The notes: generated by a model not told the origin, from the sequence alone. Counted from the first letter of the stretch, positions 16,394 through 26,022 are shown. The stretch is DNA of 64,000 nt from Lentibacillus cibarius (GCF_005887555.1 NZ_VCIA01000001.1:1364001-1428000), one strand, 5' to 3'. Translations and numbers: made by a program.

Positions 16394-17182
16394 CTATTCT
16401 TTAAACCATGTAGTACCCCATTCTTCATGAATAGATTCTAATGTCCCATCTTCTTTCATCTTCCCAATTGTCTTATCAATCTCATTTAACAGCTTTTCGT
16501 TCTCCTGATTTACAATAACGCCAATTTCTACTTTAAAATTTGGCTCATATTCTTTAACAGTTTCTACATCATATTTAGAATTATTTTCATTCAAATAATG
16601 TACAATTGGTGTGTCATTTATTGCTCCCTTTATTCTACCTTTGGTCAGGTCCAGCAACATCTCACTTGTTGTATCATACGCCTTCACATCCAGTGATACA
16701 TTAGATTCTTCCAAATAATCATGATAAAAAGTTCCTGCGGATACACCTACACTCTGATTTTTTAAATCCTTTAGTGATTTTATATTATCCTTATTACCTG
16801 CTGGCACTACTAATGCTTCACTAAATCCATAAACAGGTTGAGTAAAACTTACAGTCTTAGCTCTTTCATCTGTAATCCCCATTCCCGCAGATATAACATC
16901 TACACGACTGCTGTCAAGTGACGGAATAAGCGAGGAAAACGGCATTGGCTCAAATTTGAGCTGGTAATCATTTCTTTCCGCTATTTCTTTTATAATGTCA
17001 ATCATTACACCATTTACTTTCTCTGTTTCATCGTCGACAAAAGCATTTGGTGGAGAAGCGTGGGTAGTCCCTACAACCAAAGTTTCATTGTCCTCACCAT
17101 TTTCCCTGGCAGCCTCATCTTTATCCCCGCACGCAGTCAATACCGTAAGAAATAGCAGAACAACAAGAGTTAACTTTTTCAT
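16394..17182 (-). CDS. Amino-acid ABC transporter substrate-binding lipoprotein
   Basis: 262 residues from the ATG at 17182 after a GGGGGAAAAAC site. Lipobox LTAC (Cys18), then a periplasmic-binding-protein family 3 domain (VGTTHASPPNAF, VDVISAGMGITDERAKTVSF, GVSAGTFYHDY). Binds a polar amino acid or similar compound outside the membrane for the adjacent permease. The neighbouring sarcosine-oxidase-like gene suggests an N-methylated or secondary amine ligand (inference). Confidence 0.93.
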   Translation of the reverse strand: MKKLTLVVLLFLTVLTACGDKDEAARENGEDNETLVVGTTHASPPNAFVDDETEKVNGVMIDIIKEIAERNDYQLKFEPMPFSSLIPSLDSSRVDVISAGMGITDERAKTVSFTQPVYGFSEALVVPAGNKDNIKSLKDLKNQSVGVSAGTFYHDYLEESNVSLDVKAYDTTSEMLLDLTKGRIKGAINDTPIVHYLNENNSKYDVETVKEYEPNFKVEIGVIVNQENEKLLNEIDKTIGKMKEDGTLESIHEEWGTTWFKE

Positions 17183-17219
17183 GTTTTTCCCCCTTAACAA
17201 GCAAATATTTTTATTTCCA

Positions 17220-18368
17220 TTAACCTGATTTTGAATTAAGGAATCTATCTGGGGATAATTTACTAAGCGAGAACGGCACTTTTTGATTCATAACGAGATT
17301 AGCACTTATCTTCCCCAGTACGGGAGCCATTTTAAAACCATGACCTGAAAAACCAGTTGAAACAACAACATTTTCATTATAACCAGGCAGTTTACCAACT
17401 ATGGCATGTTTATCCTTTGTATAGGTCTCCATATAAGCGTTAACTCTTGCAGGATCTTTATAGAGACCGGTAAAGTAGTTGTTAACGGTTTTTACTAATA
17501 GAGAGTAATCTTCTATGTTAATGTTTCTGTTAATATGATCAGCTTTTTGAATACGATCATCAGGTGTTCCTGCAAGTCCAATCTTTACCATACCGTTATC
17601 CACTGCTGGGACACCATAATAACTAATTCCATTAACTTCCCTCATAAACACCGGAAAGTTACCCTCGCCGAAATCTTCCATTTTACCCTTTGAAAAAAAC
17701 CATCCATTAATTAAACGACGAACCTCTAAATAATCCCTTAATTCCCTTAACAATTCATGTGACCACGGACCAGCAGTTATTAACACTTTTCCGACTTTAT
17801 ACGTTACTCCATTTGCCACAATCCTTACTCCATCTGAATCAGGCTCGATTTCTTCAACTTTTGTTTTGGACTTTAGAATAGCTCCTAGTTCCACTGCTTT
17901 TTTTACTGCTGAGATAATTGAATATTGTGCACTAATATATCCTGCTTTATAATCAACAACCATAATTTCATTTGGTAACAGATGATGCTGGGGGTAATGT
18001 TTCTTTGCTTCACTATAGTCTAAAATACTATGTTCCAAATTATATTTCTCAATACTTTTAAAAATGTTTTTAATAGACTCTGAACCCGGGTCACCAATCA
18101 TAAGTCCTTTAGTCAAGGTCAGGAGTTGATTATTGGTGTCACTTTCTAGCTTTCTCCACAGATTATATGCTTCCTCTAGAACCGGCACATAAGAATCACC
18201 TTCTTTGTAGGCTGTTCGAAATATGCGTGTCTCCCCACCTGCAGCTGACCGATCATGACCAATCCCAAATTGTTCAAATCCTATTACGGATACTCCTTCT
18301 TGAGCTAATTGCCAAAATGCCATACTGCCAATAGTTCCAACACCAATCACTCCAACATCTGCATCCAT
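17220..18368 (-). CDS. FAD-dependent oxidoreductase, sarcosine-oxidase/SolA-like
   Basis: 382 residues of the DAO family. The N-terminal dinucleotide fold VGVIGVGTIGSMAFWQLA, GGETRIFRTAY and the late GFSGHGFKMAP motif match monomeric sarcosine oxidase and N-methyltryptophan oxidase. Two positions differ: where MSOX has the flavin-linking Cys (CMYT..DEH), this protein has Tyr312 in AYMETYTKDKH, and the active-site His of KxGxH is replaced (KIGLAG). FAD is therefore probably non-covalent and the substrate different. First gene of the ABC operon, 38 bp before the binding protein. Confidence 0.87.
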   Translation of the reverse strand: MDADVGVIGVGTIGSMAFWQLAQEGVSVIGFEQFGIGHDRSAAGGETRIFRTAYKEGDSYVPVLEEAYNLWRKLESDTNNQLLTLTKGLMIGDPGSESIKNIFKSIEKYNLEHSILDYSEAKKHYPQHHLLPNEIMVVDYKAGYISAQYSIISAVKKAVELGAILKSKTKVEEIEPDSDGVRIVANGVTYKVGKVLITAGPWSHELLRELRDYLEVRRLINGWFFSKGKMEDFGEGNFPVFMREVNGISYYGVPAVDNGMVKIGLAGTPDDRIQKADHINRNINIEDYSLLVKTVNNYFTGLYKDPARVNAYMETYTKDKHAIVGKLPGYNENVVVSTGFSGHGFKMAPVLGKISANLVMNQKVPFSLSKLSPDRFLNSKSG

Positions 18369-18480
18369 TCGTTTGCCCCCCTACATTTATATTGTTCGTT
18401 TCCTTTTAAGTTTTTTGTTATTTTATTGACACCCCCTTTTTATATCCTCATCCACTTATACATCCTACCACTTTAATTTA

Positions 18481-18504
18481 ATTAATATTCTGAATAATAT
18501 TAAT
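18481..18504. promoter_or_regulatory. Inverted repeat upstream of the flavoprotein operon
   Basis: ATTAATATT / AATATTAAT, perfect 9-bp arms with a 6-bp centre, about 115 bp before the operon start. Candidate operator; no regulator gene is adjacent. Confidence 0.4.
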
Positions 18505-18551
18505 ATATGCTGCTTAAATTTAAATTTTAACTAATCGATAATAAAGATTAG

Positions 18552-18734
18552 TTAAACCAAGTGAGTTTTAAGTCGGAAAGGACACGTGTGTATTTGCACC
18601 TCCTTACGTCCAGCAATGATAATTATACGGATTAATGCTTGTTGTTCGACACCTTCCTTATTGATATGTTTAATCATTTCAATTCCTAATTCTTGCGCCT
18701 CACGATCACTAAATTCAATCATTTCTTTAAACAT
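18552..18734 (-). CDS. Small hypothetical protein, 60 aa
   Basis: Not recognised. A helix-rich N-terminal half (EMIEFSDREAQELGIEMIKHI) and a hydrophobic IRIIIIAG strand. No clear ribosome site precedes the ATG, so it may be a fragment. A 24-bp palindrome lies 33 bp upstream. Confidence 0.3.
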   Translation of the reverse strand: MFKEMIEFSDREAQELGIEMIKHINKEGVEQQALIRIIIIAGRKEVQIHTCPFRLKTHLV

Positions 18735-18766
18735 AGTTAGAACGGTATGGTCCTTATATGTTGTAC

Positions 18767-18790
18767 GATTTTCGGCAGCTGCCGAAAATC
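18767..18790. promoter_or_regulatory. 24-bp perfect palindrome
   Basis: GATTTTCGGCAG followed directly by its reverse complement, no spacer. Could be an operator or a cruciform-forming site. The half-sequence GGCAGCTGCCGAAAATCA also occurs at about 10210. Confidence 0.5.
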
Positions 18791-18841
18791 ATCCTTTAAA
18801 AAGGAATTGAGATACCAAATTTATTAAAATAGGTAATGCCT

Positions 18842-19300
18842 TCACCCGCTATACTTCGCCAACAGCCGCTCCGTCTCCTCCCACTCAGCCGCCTTATCAC
18901 GGGACTCTTCTTCCGCTTGTTCCTTCTCCCGCTTCAGCTTATCCTGACGCTTTTGCTCGCGGAATCAATCCGGCACAACTTCCCCTGCCCCGGCGGTAGA
19001 CATACGTCCCCCTTGCTGCCGACTCCAGCGAAATGCTGCTTCTTCCGCCTTAGCATCTTCCACGGTCGTGATACCCTTCTTTACCCACGCTTGCAGAATC
19101 CCCTTCACATAGCTCCAATTGCTCTTGCCACGCTCCAGTGCTCGCTGCATCGCGTCCACGACAAGGTCCTCCCCAACGTCAGCCACCCAATTCATCAGGT
19201 TGTCGACATAAATGGGCTGATGGGTCCGAAATTGTTCTGGTAAAACACGAACGCATCGGCTGCAGCTGCAGTTGTATTGTTTGGTTTCATCTCGTTTGGT
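18842..19300 (-). pseudogene. DnaD-like replication protein, decayed
   Basis: DAFVFYQNNFGPISPFM at one frame, then NWVADVGEDLVVDAM and WSYVKGILQAWVKKGI in another, reproduce the DnaD/DnaB_2 domain (YxxNxG.isP, AW.dDl..elVi.Am, W.Yv.gIL..W). An in-frame TGA at about 18962 follows GEVVPD, after which a charged tail (FREQKRQDKLKREKEQ) reads on to 18842. At least one frameshift and one nonsense mutation make it a pseudogene. The high GC relative to neighbours suggests transfer, probably from a phage or plasmid. Confidence 0.7.
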
Positions 19301-19480
19301 TTTGTTTTGTATTGTTTAACTAATGGGTCCGTGTGGTGGTCCGGCTGGTGGTTCATCAAGTGGGTCGCATTCCGGTTCATGTTGTGGTTCACTTGCTGGT
19401 CCGCTACATGATCTGTTTCCTGGATTGTTTTCTGTATTTTTGCAGGCCTATTTTCGGTTGGAGCGTCAGTTGCATAATTT

Positions 19481-19987
19481 TTGCGCGAGTGGAGTGTGTT
19501 CTTGGGGAAGCATTTACAAAGGTATCGATTGGCGAAAGGGCTCTCACAGGAAGAACTGGCTTACAGGGCTGGACTTCATGCCAAATATATCGGGCGGATT
19601 GAGCGCGGCAAGCACATGCCATCCTTTCTAACCATGCATCGGCTATCCCAGGAACTTGCCTTTCCTATGGATAACATCGCGTCGATCGTTGAATCCGGAA
19701 TCAACACTTCCCACAACCTGACTGGTGCCCCCGCTGCAGCCTTCCAGTACTTCCCTCCCAGCACAAGGAGTGTTCCAGCCAGTGGAAAAAGTTACTCAGC
19801 CCGATTACCAGAACAGCAGCTGCCAATGGACGTATCGTATTATATACTGGAAAAACAGGTAGAGCGACCGGGATGTGCACGGGGGCGTTTGGGGACGGGT
19901 GACGTGCCTTCCATTTCCGCCTGTACTATACGGGAAATGACAGGTACCTCACCTGTGTTGACTGTCCTCTTGCCTATCCAAATCTAG
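19481..19987 (+). pseudogene. XRE-type HTH regulator, probably degenerate
   Basis: The first about 60 residues are a good XRE HTH (LGKHLQRYRLAKGLSQEEL, then KYIGRIERGKHMPS). The remainder is low-complexity (PAAAFQYFPPSTRSVPAS) and ends by running into the converging lipoprotein gene, so the C-terminus is probably frameshifted. No good ribosome site precedes the TTG/GTG starts. The higher GC resembles the DnaD remnant next to it. Confidence 0.5.
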
Positions 19988-20554
19988 CCTTTTCATGTTG
20001 CGACTTTGGATTACCCAATGATTTTCCTGAAATTTGAACGTTACGGTTAACCTATAATGGCCATAAAGTTCACTTTTTACTTCTTGAATGACCCGATACG
20101 TGTGCGAATCCACCCTCTTTGTTTGGTACGGCTGCTTTGTATTAATCCATGCTGGAGCATCTTTCGGCTCTAAATACAATTTTCCATCTTTCTCATCGTA
20201 GTATTCTTCTACATAGACTTGAGCTAAATCCTTTGTTGTAACTTCTGTAAGCGCCTGTACCAATTCTGACTTGGAATCATATTTTTTGACTCGATCTTCC
20301 TTGTCTGTTTCCTGGATGAGTAAATTTCGGAAGGTATGAGTCATTTTTTCAACAGACGGTTTGTTAGGTTTCTTTTCATCAGCCTTATTTTTATTATTGG
20401 AATAATTATCCATTTCCTCGCTCTCCAAGTCTGATTGCTTTTCCTGATTGGCAGATGAGCTATCAACCTTGTCCTGACCATCCTCCATCATGCCGCATCC
20501 ACTTAAGCCAAGTATAAGAGCACTCATAACCGCTGATACGATTCTCCATCCCAT
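19949..20554 (-). CDS. Lipoprotein, 201 aa
   Basis: Type II signal peptide (LSGC, Cys20), an acidic/Asn-rich linker (about 25-65), then a folded domain with alternating strands (LAQVYVEEYYDEKDGKLY, then HYRLTVTFKFQENHWVI). Extracytoplasmic, membrane anchored. Family not recognised. Its upstream region carries a GTGGCTAGCACC REP-like half-site at 20643. Confidence 0.75.
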   Translation of the reverse strand: MGWRIVSAVMSALILGLSGCGMMEDGQDKVDSSSANQEKQSDLESEEMDNYSNNKNKADEKKPNKPSVEKMTHTFRNLLIQETDKEDRVKKYDSKSELVQALTEVTTKDLAQVYVEEYYDEKDGKLYLEPKDAPAWINTKQPYQTKRVDSHTYRVIQEVKSELYGHYRLTVTFKFQENHWVIQSRNMKRLDLDRQEDSQHR

Positions 20555-20812
20555 TTGTTTACTCCCCTTTGCCCCAATCTTTTATATAACATTTTCCGAA
20601 CTGCTTTTGCTTCAATCATTTTTTCGATTAATATATGTCAAAGTGGCTAGCACCCGTGTATTTTTAAAATCCATCCATATAATTATAACAAAGATTCCCA
20701 TATTAACCATGCTCTCACGATGAATGAATCCCCGGTGGTTCCTGGAACAACTCCCATCTTGTCATCGGAGAATCCGTGCTTACCCATAGTCCCTATTTAT
20801 GTCAACCAACAA

Positions 20813-20890
20813 AAAAAGCCTCGCAGAGATTTCTCTCCGCAGGACTTCTTGCTTGTCAAGAACAATCGTTCGATATATTCCGGGAAGTGA
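20813..20890. repeat. Composite dispersed repeat, copy 1
   Basis: Hairpin unit (AAAAAAGCCTCGCAGAGA / CTCTCCGCAGGACTT) followed by CAAGAACAATCGTTCGATAT and a CGGGAAGTGAC end. A second copy with the same order lies at 21332. Together they bracket an IS110 fragment. Confidence 0.6.
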
Positions 20891-21206
20891 CAGCCCACAC
20901 AAGATCCTCGTAATAATGCCCCGTTGTTTCAACCCCTACGACAACCTCTTTCATATGATGACGCTGTTTCTCTGCTTGGACAAACTGTTTCACTTTAGCA
21001 ATCCCAGTACTTGACGCATCAAATTCATACGGTCTGACTAATATATCCCCATAAAATGTACAAATCATCGCTTTATGTGTATATTTCGCCGCATCTATTG
21101 CGACAAGCAATAAATTTTCAGATCCAGTATTTCTAACAAAATTTGACCAACGACTTCCCATTTTCCCTTGAATATGATTAAATGACGGATATACCATCGT
21201 TTTCAC
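20856..21206 (-). pseudogene. IS110-family transposase, N-terminal fragment
   Basis: About 100 residues of the DEDD domain (LLLVAIDAAKYTHKAM, then GVETTGHYYEDLV) are followed by out-of-family residues encoded by the dispersed repeat. The rest of the DEDD domain and the Tnp_20 domain are missing. It differs from the intact IS110 at 61065. Confidence 0.8.
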
Positions 21207-21331
21207 TCCTTTAAGGTTTAGTAAATCGGAAGTTCTGTAGTAGGTACTCCCATTTTACAATGAAAACGGTGGTTTTTGTTTGTTTATCCATCTATTTACT
21301 ATACTAGGCACCTCACCTATTAGGGTAAAAA

Positions 21332-21412
21332 GAAAGCCCTGCAGAGATCTCTCTCCACAGGACTTTCATCTTTATCAAGAACAATCGTTCGACATATTTC
21401 GGGTGGTGACGG
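21332..21412. repeat. Composite dispersed repeat, copy 2
   Basis: AAGAAAGCCCTGCAGAGA / TCTCCACAGGACTTTC stem, then AAGAACAATCGTTCGACAT and CGGGTGGTGAC; same orientation as copy 1. Confidence 0.6.
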
Positions 21413-21448
21413 CACCAAAACTAATGAAGTAACGTTTCGTTCAGATTA

Positions 21449-23288
21449 TTAACTACCAGAAATATCTGCAATGTCAAATGTAATACTTCCAGAAGCTTCG
21501 TTACCAGCCTCGTCTACAACTTTTGAAGCGTCAATGGTAATTGTATCTCCAGATGCTGGAATATTCAATGTTCCATTACTACCATCTCCATCATCAGCTA
21601 GTGTAACAGTAAATGAAGTTGCATACCCATTAGTATCTTCATCATCAGCTGCTACAGTTGATGTGTCCCAATCACCATTGTTAAGTCCTAAATCATCAAT
21701 GCTAATATTTGAAGCCTCTACTTTTGAATCAAACTTAATAGTAATAGTTTCTCCCGCTTCATATGCAGTATCATCATTACCAGTTGTATCTGCATTTGTT
21801 TCTATTCTAGATTTTGCCGCTCCAGTTAAATCAATACCTACATCATAAGTATTTGAAGCAGAAACACTATTATTAGCTTGATCGTATAATGTAGCATCTA
21901 TATTTACAGTATTATCGTCATCATTGTTATCGTAAGTATCAGCTGGAATAGTTACATCAACATATCCATTAGAGATATCATCTTCAGTTAAAACAGTTTC
22001 AATAGTATCTCCATCATTATCAGCAGCTGAAAGCTCTAGTAAATCACCAATTTCTGCATCTGTAAAGCTAACACGAACTACTTGATCATTTCCGGCTTCA
22101 TCAGAATTTAGTACATCATCATTAAATGCAGGTGATTGACCAGTAACCGTTGGTGCCGTTGGAGCAGTTTCATCAAAAACAACAGGTACGGATACTGTTT
22201 CTACAACAGTATTGCCTTGTTTTAACTTGAAGATAACTGAAGCAGAAGAATCCTCTGTTACATTATCTGTAGGTTCAAGTACTCCAGAATTTAATGGTAG
22301 ATTAGTTGAATCAGAACTAAATGCTTCAATTGTGCCAATCACTTGACCATTATCTTTTACATCAAATGTATTGCTTCCGTTTGCGTGAATTTCATAAGAA
22401 GTCTCTCCATTATTCACTTCAATTAAGTTAGTAACAAATTGTTCTGAATAGAATGTTTCATTTCCAGCAGAAGTTTCATCCCCCACTAATGTCACATCAT
22501 CATTGTTATTTTCTTCGTCGGATTTGACGTAAATTTCAGCACCGTCTTGAACAGCTAATTCACCAATTTTTGGAGTACTGTTTACAACAGTTATATCAAA
22601 TGTAGCACGTGTGATATTACCTTCTTTAACTGTTATTGTAGCAGTACCTGCTTCTGTGCCAGCCTTAACTAATACATCATTAGAATCAATATCTACAGTA
22701 GCTACATTTTCATCGGAGCTTTCAACAGAAAAGCGAGTAGTTCCATCTGTAGATAATTGACCGCCATCAAATACATCTGCAATAAGATCTGCTGAATCTT
22801 TACCGACTAATTCAAGACGTACTGAATCATCACTGTCATTTCCAGCATAAATATCTAACTCGGAATCATCAGATTCTTGTGAATCAGAAGCAATTCTTAA
22901 TGCATAAGAAGTAACATCTCCAGCTTCAGCATAATCTACTGTTAATTTTCCAATACCTTCATCATCTGCATTTGCGCTAGTTGATAATTTAACATTATCT
23001 GAACCAGTTGTTGCATCAGCAGCAGCATTCAGAGTTAGTTCAACTTCACCATCTGCTCCTGTTTTAGAGTTATCTGATTGAACAATTGCATCATCACCTG
23101 TTTTTAAAGGTTTTTAAAGGATGTGCATAAATTGTTGCATCTTCAACAGGATCACCATATTGGTCAACTACTGTACCTTTAACTGTTACTGAACCTTCTT
23201 CAGATGAAAATGATACATCCTCTGCTGTTGCTTTAGTTACTTCACGAGCAGCTTCTTCAACTGTAATTGTCTTAGTATATTCATGCCC
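21449..23288 (-). pseudogene. Acidic surface protein with Ig-like repeats, 3' part
   Basis: The strand reads about 610 residues of very acidic, Thr/Asp-rich beta-sandwich modules (TVKGTVVDQYGDPVEDATIY, then DLTGAAKSRIETNADTTGND, then TFDIADISGS at the end), typical of S-layer or cell-wall proteins of halophilic Bacillaceae. A 10-bp tandem duplication at 23101-23120 shifts the frame, and IS21 separates this part from the 5' part at 26023. Removing the IS and one duplication unit gives one open frame. The C-terminal end is natural. Confidence 0.75.
23101..23120. repeat. 10-bp tandem duplication causing a frameshift
   Basis: TTTTTAAAGG occurs twice in direct succession. One copy keeps the surface-protein frame (IYAHPLKTGDDA); two copies bring a TAA into frame. 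Confidence 0.85.
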
Positions 23289-23350
23289 TTGTGACTGCTA
23301 AACTAAAGTAGACAGATATTGCTAAATAAAAATGAACACTTTTGGGGGGG

Positions 23351-23394
23351 CGTTGCATTGGGCAGGCCCCGGCCGGGGCCTGCCCAATGCAACG
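23351..23394. repeat. 44-bp perfect palindrome inside IS21
   Basis: The 22-bp arm CGTTGCATTGGGCAGGCCCC-GG is followed directly by its reverse complement. GC-rich against an AT-rich surrounding; would form a very stable hairpin upstream of istA. Confidence 0.9.
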
Positions 23395-23635
23395 GTAACT
23401 GAATCTCCTTTTACATGTTTTCATTTTGATTCTGTCAACGATTCATTTGCACCTTGAAAATTGAATATTTTTTAAATGTTGGAGGGCGTAGCTTCGTAAT
23501 GAGCATTTGCTTGCGGAGCAAGCTAATGCGAATGAGAAGGAAGCAAGCGTGAGCGCGGTAGTCTACATGCTCTATTTTAAAAAGACGCACGCCATTTCGA
23601 TATGATAGGTTAATAGATATCATCAAAGAAATGGA

Positions 23636-25210
23636 GTGTATGGAAAGGTGGACAAGTTCAGAGTGTACACGGACATACGGCAGCTTTACCAGCAGGGGTT
23701 TAAAGTTGCTCAGATCGCCAGAAAGCTTGGCATCTCACGAACAACTGTTTATGATTATCTGAATCGGGAGCCTGAGGAAATGTCTATTTGGGTTGCCGGC
23801 ACAAAGGAACGCTCTAAAAAGCTTGATCCTTATGAAAATGAGATCTTTTCCTGGTTGAAAAAGCACCCCGACCTTTCGGCCGCGCAGATACAAGATTGGC
23901 TCTTAGAGAAACACGGAAATATGGATGTTGCGGCCAGTACCGTTCGCAATTATGTCAGCCAATTACGAGGGCGGTATCATATTCCTAAAGTATTACATGT
24001 GCGAGACTACGAGGCCATTCCCGATCCCCCCATGGGGCAACAGGCACAGGTTGATTTTGGTGAGACAAAACAACAGACGACGAAAGGAGAGGAAAAAAAG
24101 CTTTACTTTATCTGCCTTGTCCTGTCGAATTCACGGTATAAAACAGTGATGTGGTGGGATCGGCCGTTTACGACGAAAGACGTTATCCAGGCGCATGAGA
24201 CATTCTTTGAACAACTTGATGGAATGCCTGAAGAAATCGTTTATGACCAGGATCGTGTCATTCTTGTCGATGAAAATGCCGGCGACCTCATTTTTACAGC
24301 AGACTTTCAGAAGTATCGAGAGGAACGGGGATTCCGGGTTTATATGTGCAAGAAAGCTGATCCGGAGTCAAAAGGACGAGTTGAAAATGTTGTGGGATTC
24401 GTCAAAAATGGTTTTGCCAAACATCGTGTTTTTGACAACATTGATAAATGGAACGAGACGTGTCAGGAATGGCTGGATCGAACCGGTAACGGCAAAATAC
24501 ACAATACAACAAAAAAGAAACCGGACACGGTGTTTCAAATAGAAAAGAAACACTTGCGCCCAGTCATTCCTAAAGCAAATATACTTAAAAAAGATGATTT
24601 TAGTATAACAGTAACGGTGAGGAAGGACAACACTATCCTATACGATGGCAATCGTTATTCCGTGCCACTTGGTACCTATCAACATGGGGAGTCCAATCAG
24701 GTTCATCTTTTAAATAAAGGTGAGATACTGACCGTGATTGACGGAAACGGCGAGATCATCGCTGAACACAAAATCGATAACCGAAAAGGAGAACTCATTC
24801 AAGCGTCTAATCATCGCAGGGATCGTTCAAAGGATATTGAAGCCTATATCCAAAGCTTGGCTTCACGTTTTGAAAATCCGAATCGGGCGACGACTTATTT
24901 GGGGGAAATTCGTAAATGTTACCCACGTCACGCTAGAGACCAGCTCCAAGTCATAGCGAAATGCACGAAAAACAGCGATAGCCAGCGAATGGAACAGGCA
25001 TTAATAATGTGTGTGGATAATAGATTATATTCCGGAAATGATTTTCGAGACGTCTTAAACCACCTGCATCAGGAGGAATCAGAGAGCACAGATCAGGCAA
25101 TGGAGAATGACGTTTCTTCACCCGTTCATAAATCTTATGAGAATTGTCAGCCAACGACTAGGGCTTTGACCGATTATATCAGCATTCTGGAAGGAGGTTC
25201 TTCTACATGA
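23636..25210 (+). CDS. istA: IS21 transposase IstA
   Basis: 524 residues starting at GTG: an N-terminal HTH (VAQIARKLGISRTTVYDYL), a second HTH-like segment (SAAQIQDWLLEK), an integrase core with QAQVDFGETK, YDQDRVILV and KGRVENVVGFVK supplying the DDE residues, then the C-terminal beta-barrel. Full length for IstA. Its stop overlaps the istB start (ATGA), as usual for the family. Confidence 0.95.
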   Translation: MYGKVDKFRVYTDIRQLYQQGFKVAQIARKLGISRTTVYDYLNREPEEMSIWVAGTKERSKKLDPYENEIFSWLKKHPDLSAAQIQDWLLEKHGNMDVAASTVRNYVSQLRGRYHIPKVLHVRDYEAIPDPPMGQQAQVDFGETKQQTTKGEEKKLYFICLVLSNSRYKTVMWWDRPFTTKDVIQAHETFFEQLDGMPEEIVYDQDRVILVDENAGDLIFTADFQKYREERGFRVYMCKKADPESKGRVENVVGFVKNGFAKHRVFDNIDKWNETCQEWLDRTGNGKIHNTTKKKPDTVFQIEKKHLRPVIPKANILKKDDFSITVTVRKDNTILYDGNRYSVPLGTYQHGESNQVHLLNKGEILTVIDGNGEIIAEHKIDNRKGELIQASNHRRDRSKDIEAYIQSLASRFENPNRATTYLGEIRKCYPRHARDQLQVIAKCTKNSDSQRMEQALIMCVDNRLYSGNDFRDVLNHLHQEESESTDQAMENDVSSPVHKSYENCQPTTRALTDYISILEGGSST

Positions 25211-25986
25211 CATCAACAGGCCATCTTGAACAGCAATTGCGCACATTACGGCTTTCAGAAACGGCACAACAACTCCCTGAAATGATTACGGAGGCGGAGA
25301 AACAAGACGCCTCCTACCAGGAGTTTCTTGCCCGTTTATTGAATTACGAACAAAAACGCCGAGAGGAGAAACGGATTGAGCGCAACATGAAATGGGCGGC
25401 ATTTCCTTTTCACAAAACGTTGGAGGAATTCGATGTTCATGAACAAACAGCGTTGAGTCAAAAACAGCTGAATCAACTAAAAGAACTAACGTGGCTGGAC
25501 CAACTATATAATTTAATTCTGTTGGGGCCACCCGGCGTAGGGAAAACCTTTCTGGGTGTTGCGCTGGGGATTGAGGCCATTTATCGGGGTTACCAGGTTT
25601 CGTTCCTGCCAATGGGCGAATTGGTTCATATTCTTAAAACAGCAGATGTCATTCGCAAATCGCAAACAAGAAAAAAGCGTATCCTTAAGTCGGATCTCGT
25701 TATCATTGATGACTTAATGTATATGGCCATGAATCAACAGGAGGCGAATCTGTTTTTCCAACTGATTAATGAATTATATGATCAATCTACCATCATTTTC
25801 ACCTCAAATAAGGGGCCGAAAGATTGGGGAGACCTTCTTGGGGATCCGGCCACTACCACGGCCATCCTCGATCGTATTTTACATCGCGCGGAGGTAATCC
25901 AAATGGATGGGGAAAGTTACCGAATGAAATACAGAAAATCCATTTTTGGCGAAGAAAATGAACAGGATAAAAGTGTTCAAAATTAA
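25207..25986 (+). CDS. istB: IS21 helper ATPase IstB
   Basis: 259-residue AAA+ protein of the DnaC/IstB type: Walker A GPPGVGKTFL, Walker B LVIIDDLMYM, sensor TSNKGPKDWG. It assembles on target DNA and directs IstA. Translationally coupled to istA through a 4-bp overlap after an AAGGAGG site. Confidence 0.95.
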   Translation: MTSTGHLEQQLRTLRLSETAQQLPEMITEAEKQDASYQEFLARLLNYEQKRREEKRIERNMKWAAFPFHKTLEEFDVHEQTALSQKQLNQLKELTWLDQLYNLILLGPPGVGKTFLGVALGIEAIYRGYQVSFLPMGELVHILKTADVIRKSQTRKKRILKSDLVIIDDLMYMAMNQQEANLFFQLINELYDQSTIIFTSNKGPKDWGDLLGDPATTTAILDRILHRAEVIQMDGESYRMKYRKSIFGEENEQDKSVQN

Positions 25987-26022
25987 TTAGCAAAAAGTGT
26001 TCAATTTCACTTGACGCTCACA

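Larger units (their letters stand above)
23289..26022 (+). mobile_element. IS21-family insertion sequence, complete
   Basis: Terminal TGTGAC.../...GCTCACA inverted ends with subterminal TGAACACTTTT repeats on both sides, 2,734 bp, and the target duplication GCCCT at 23284-23288 and 26023-26027. Encodes IstA and IstB. The left non-coding part (about 345 bp) is long and contains a 44-bp perfect palindrome. Confidence 0.92.

Noticed and set aside
19323..19622. Gly/Ser- and Cys-rich ORFs (GPCGGPAGGSSSGS type)
   Set aside because: Shadow of the low-complexity linker of the decayed DnaD gene on the other strand.
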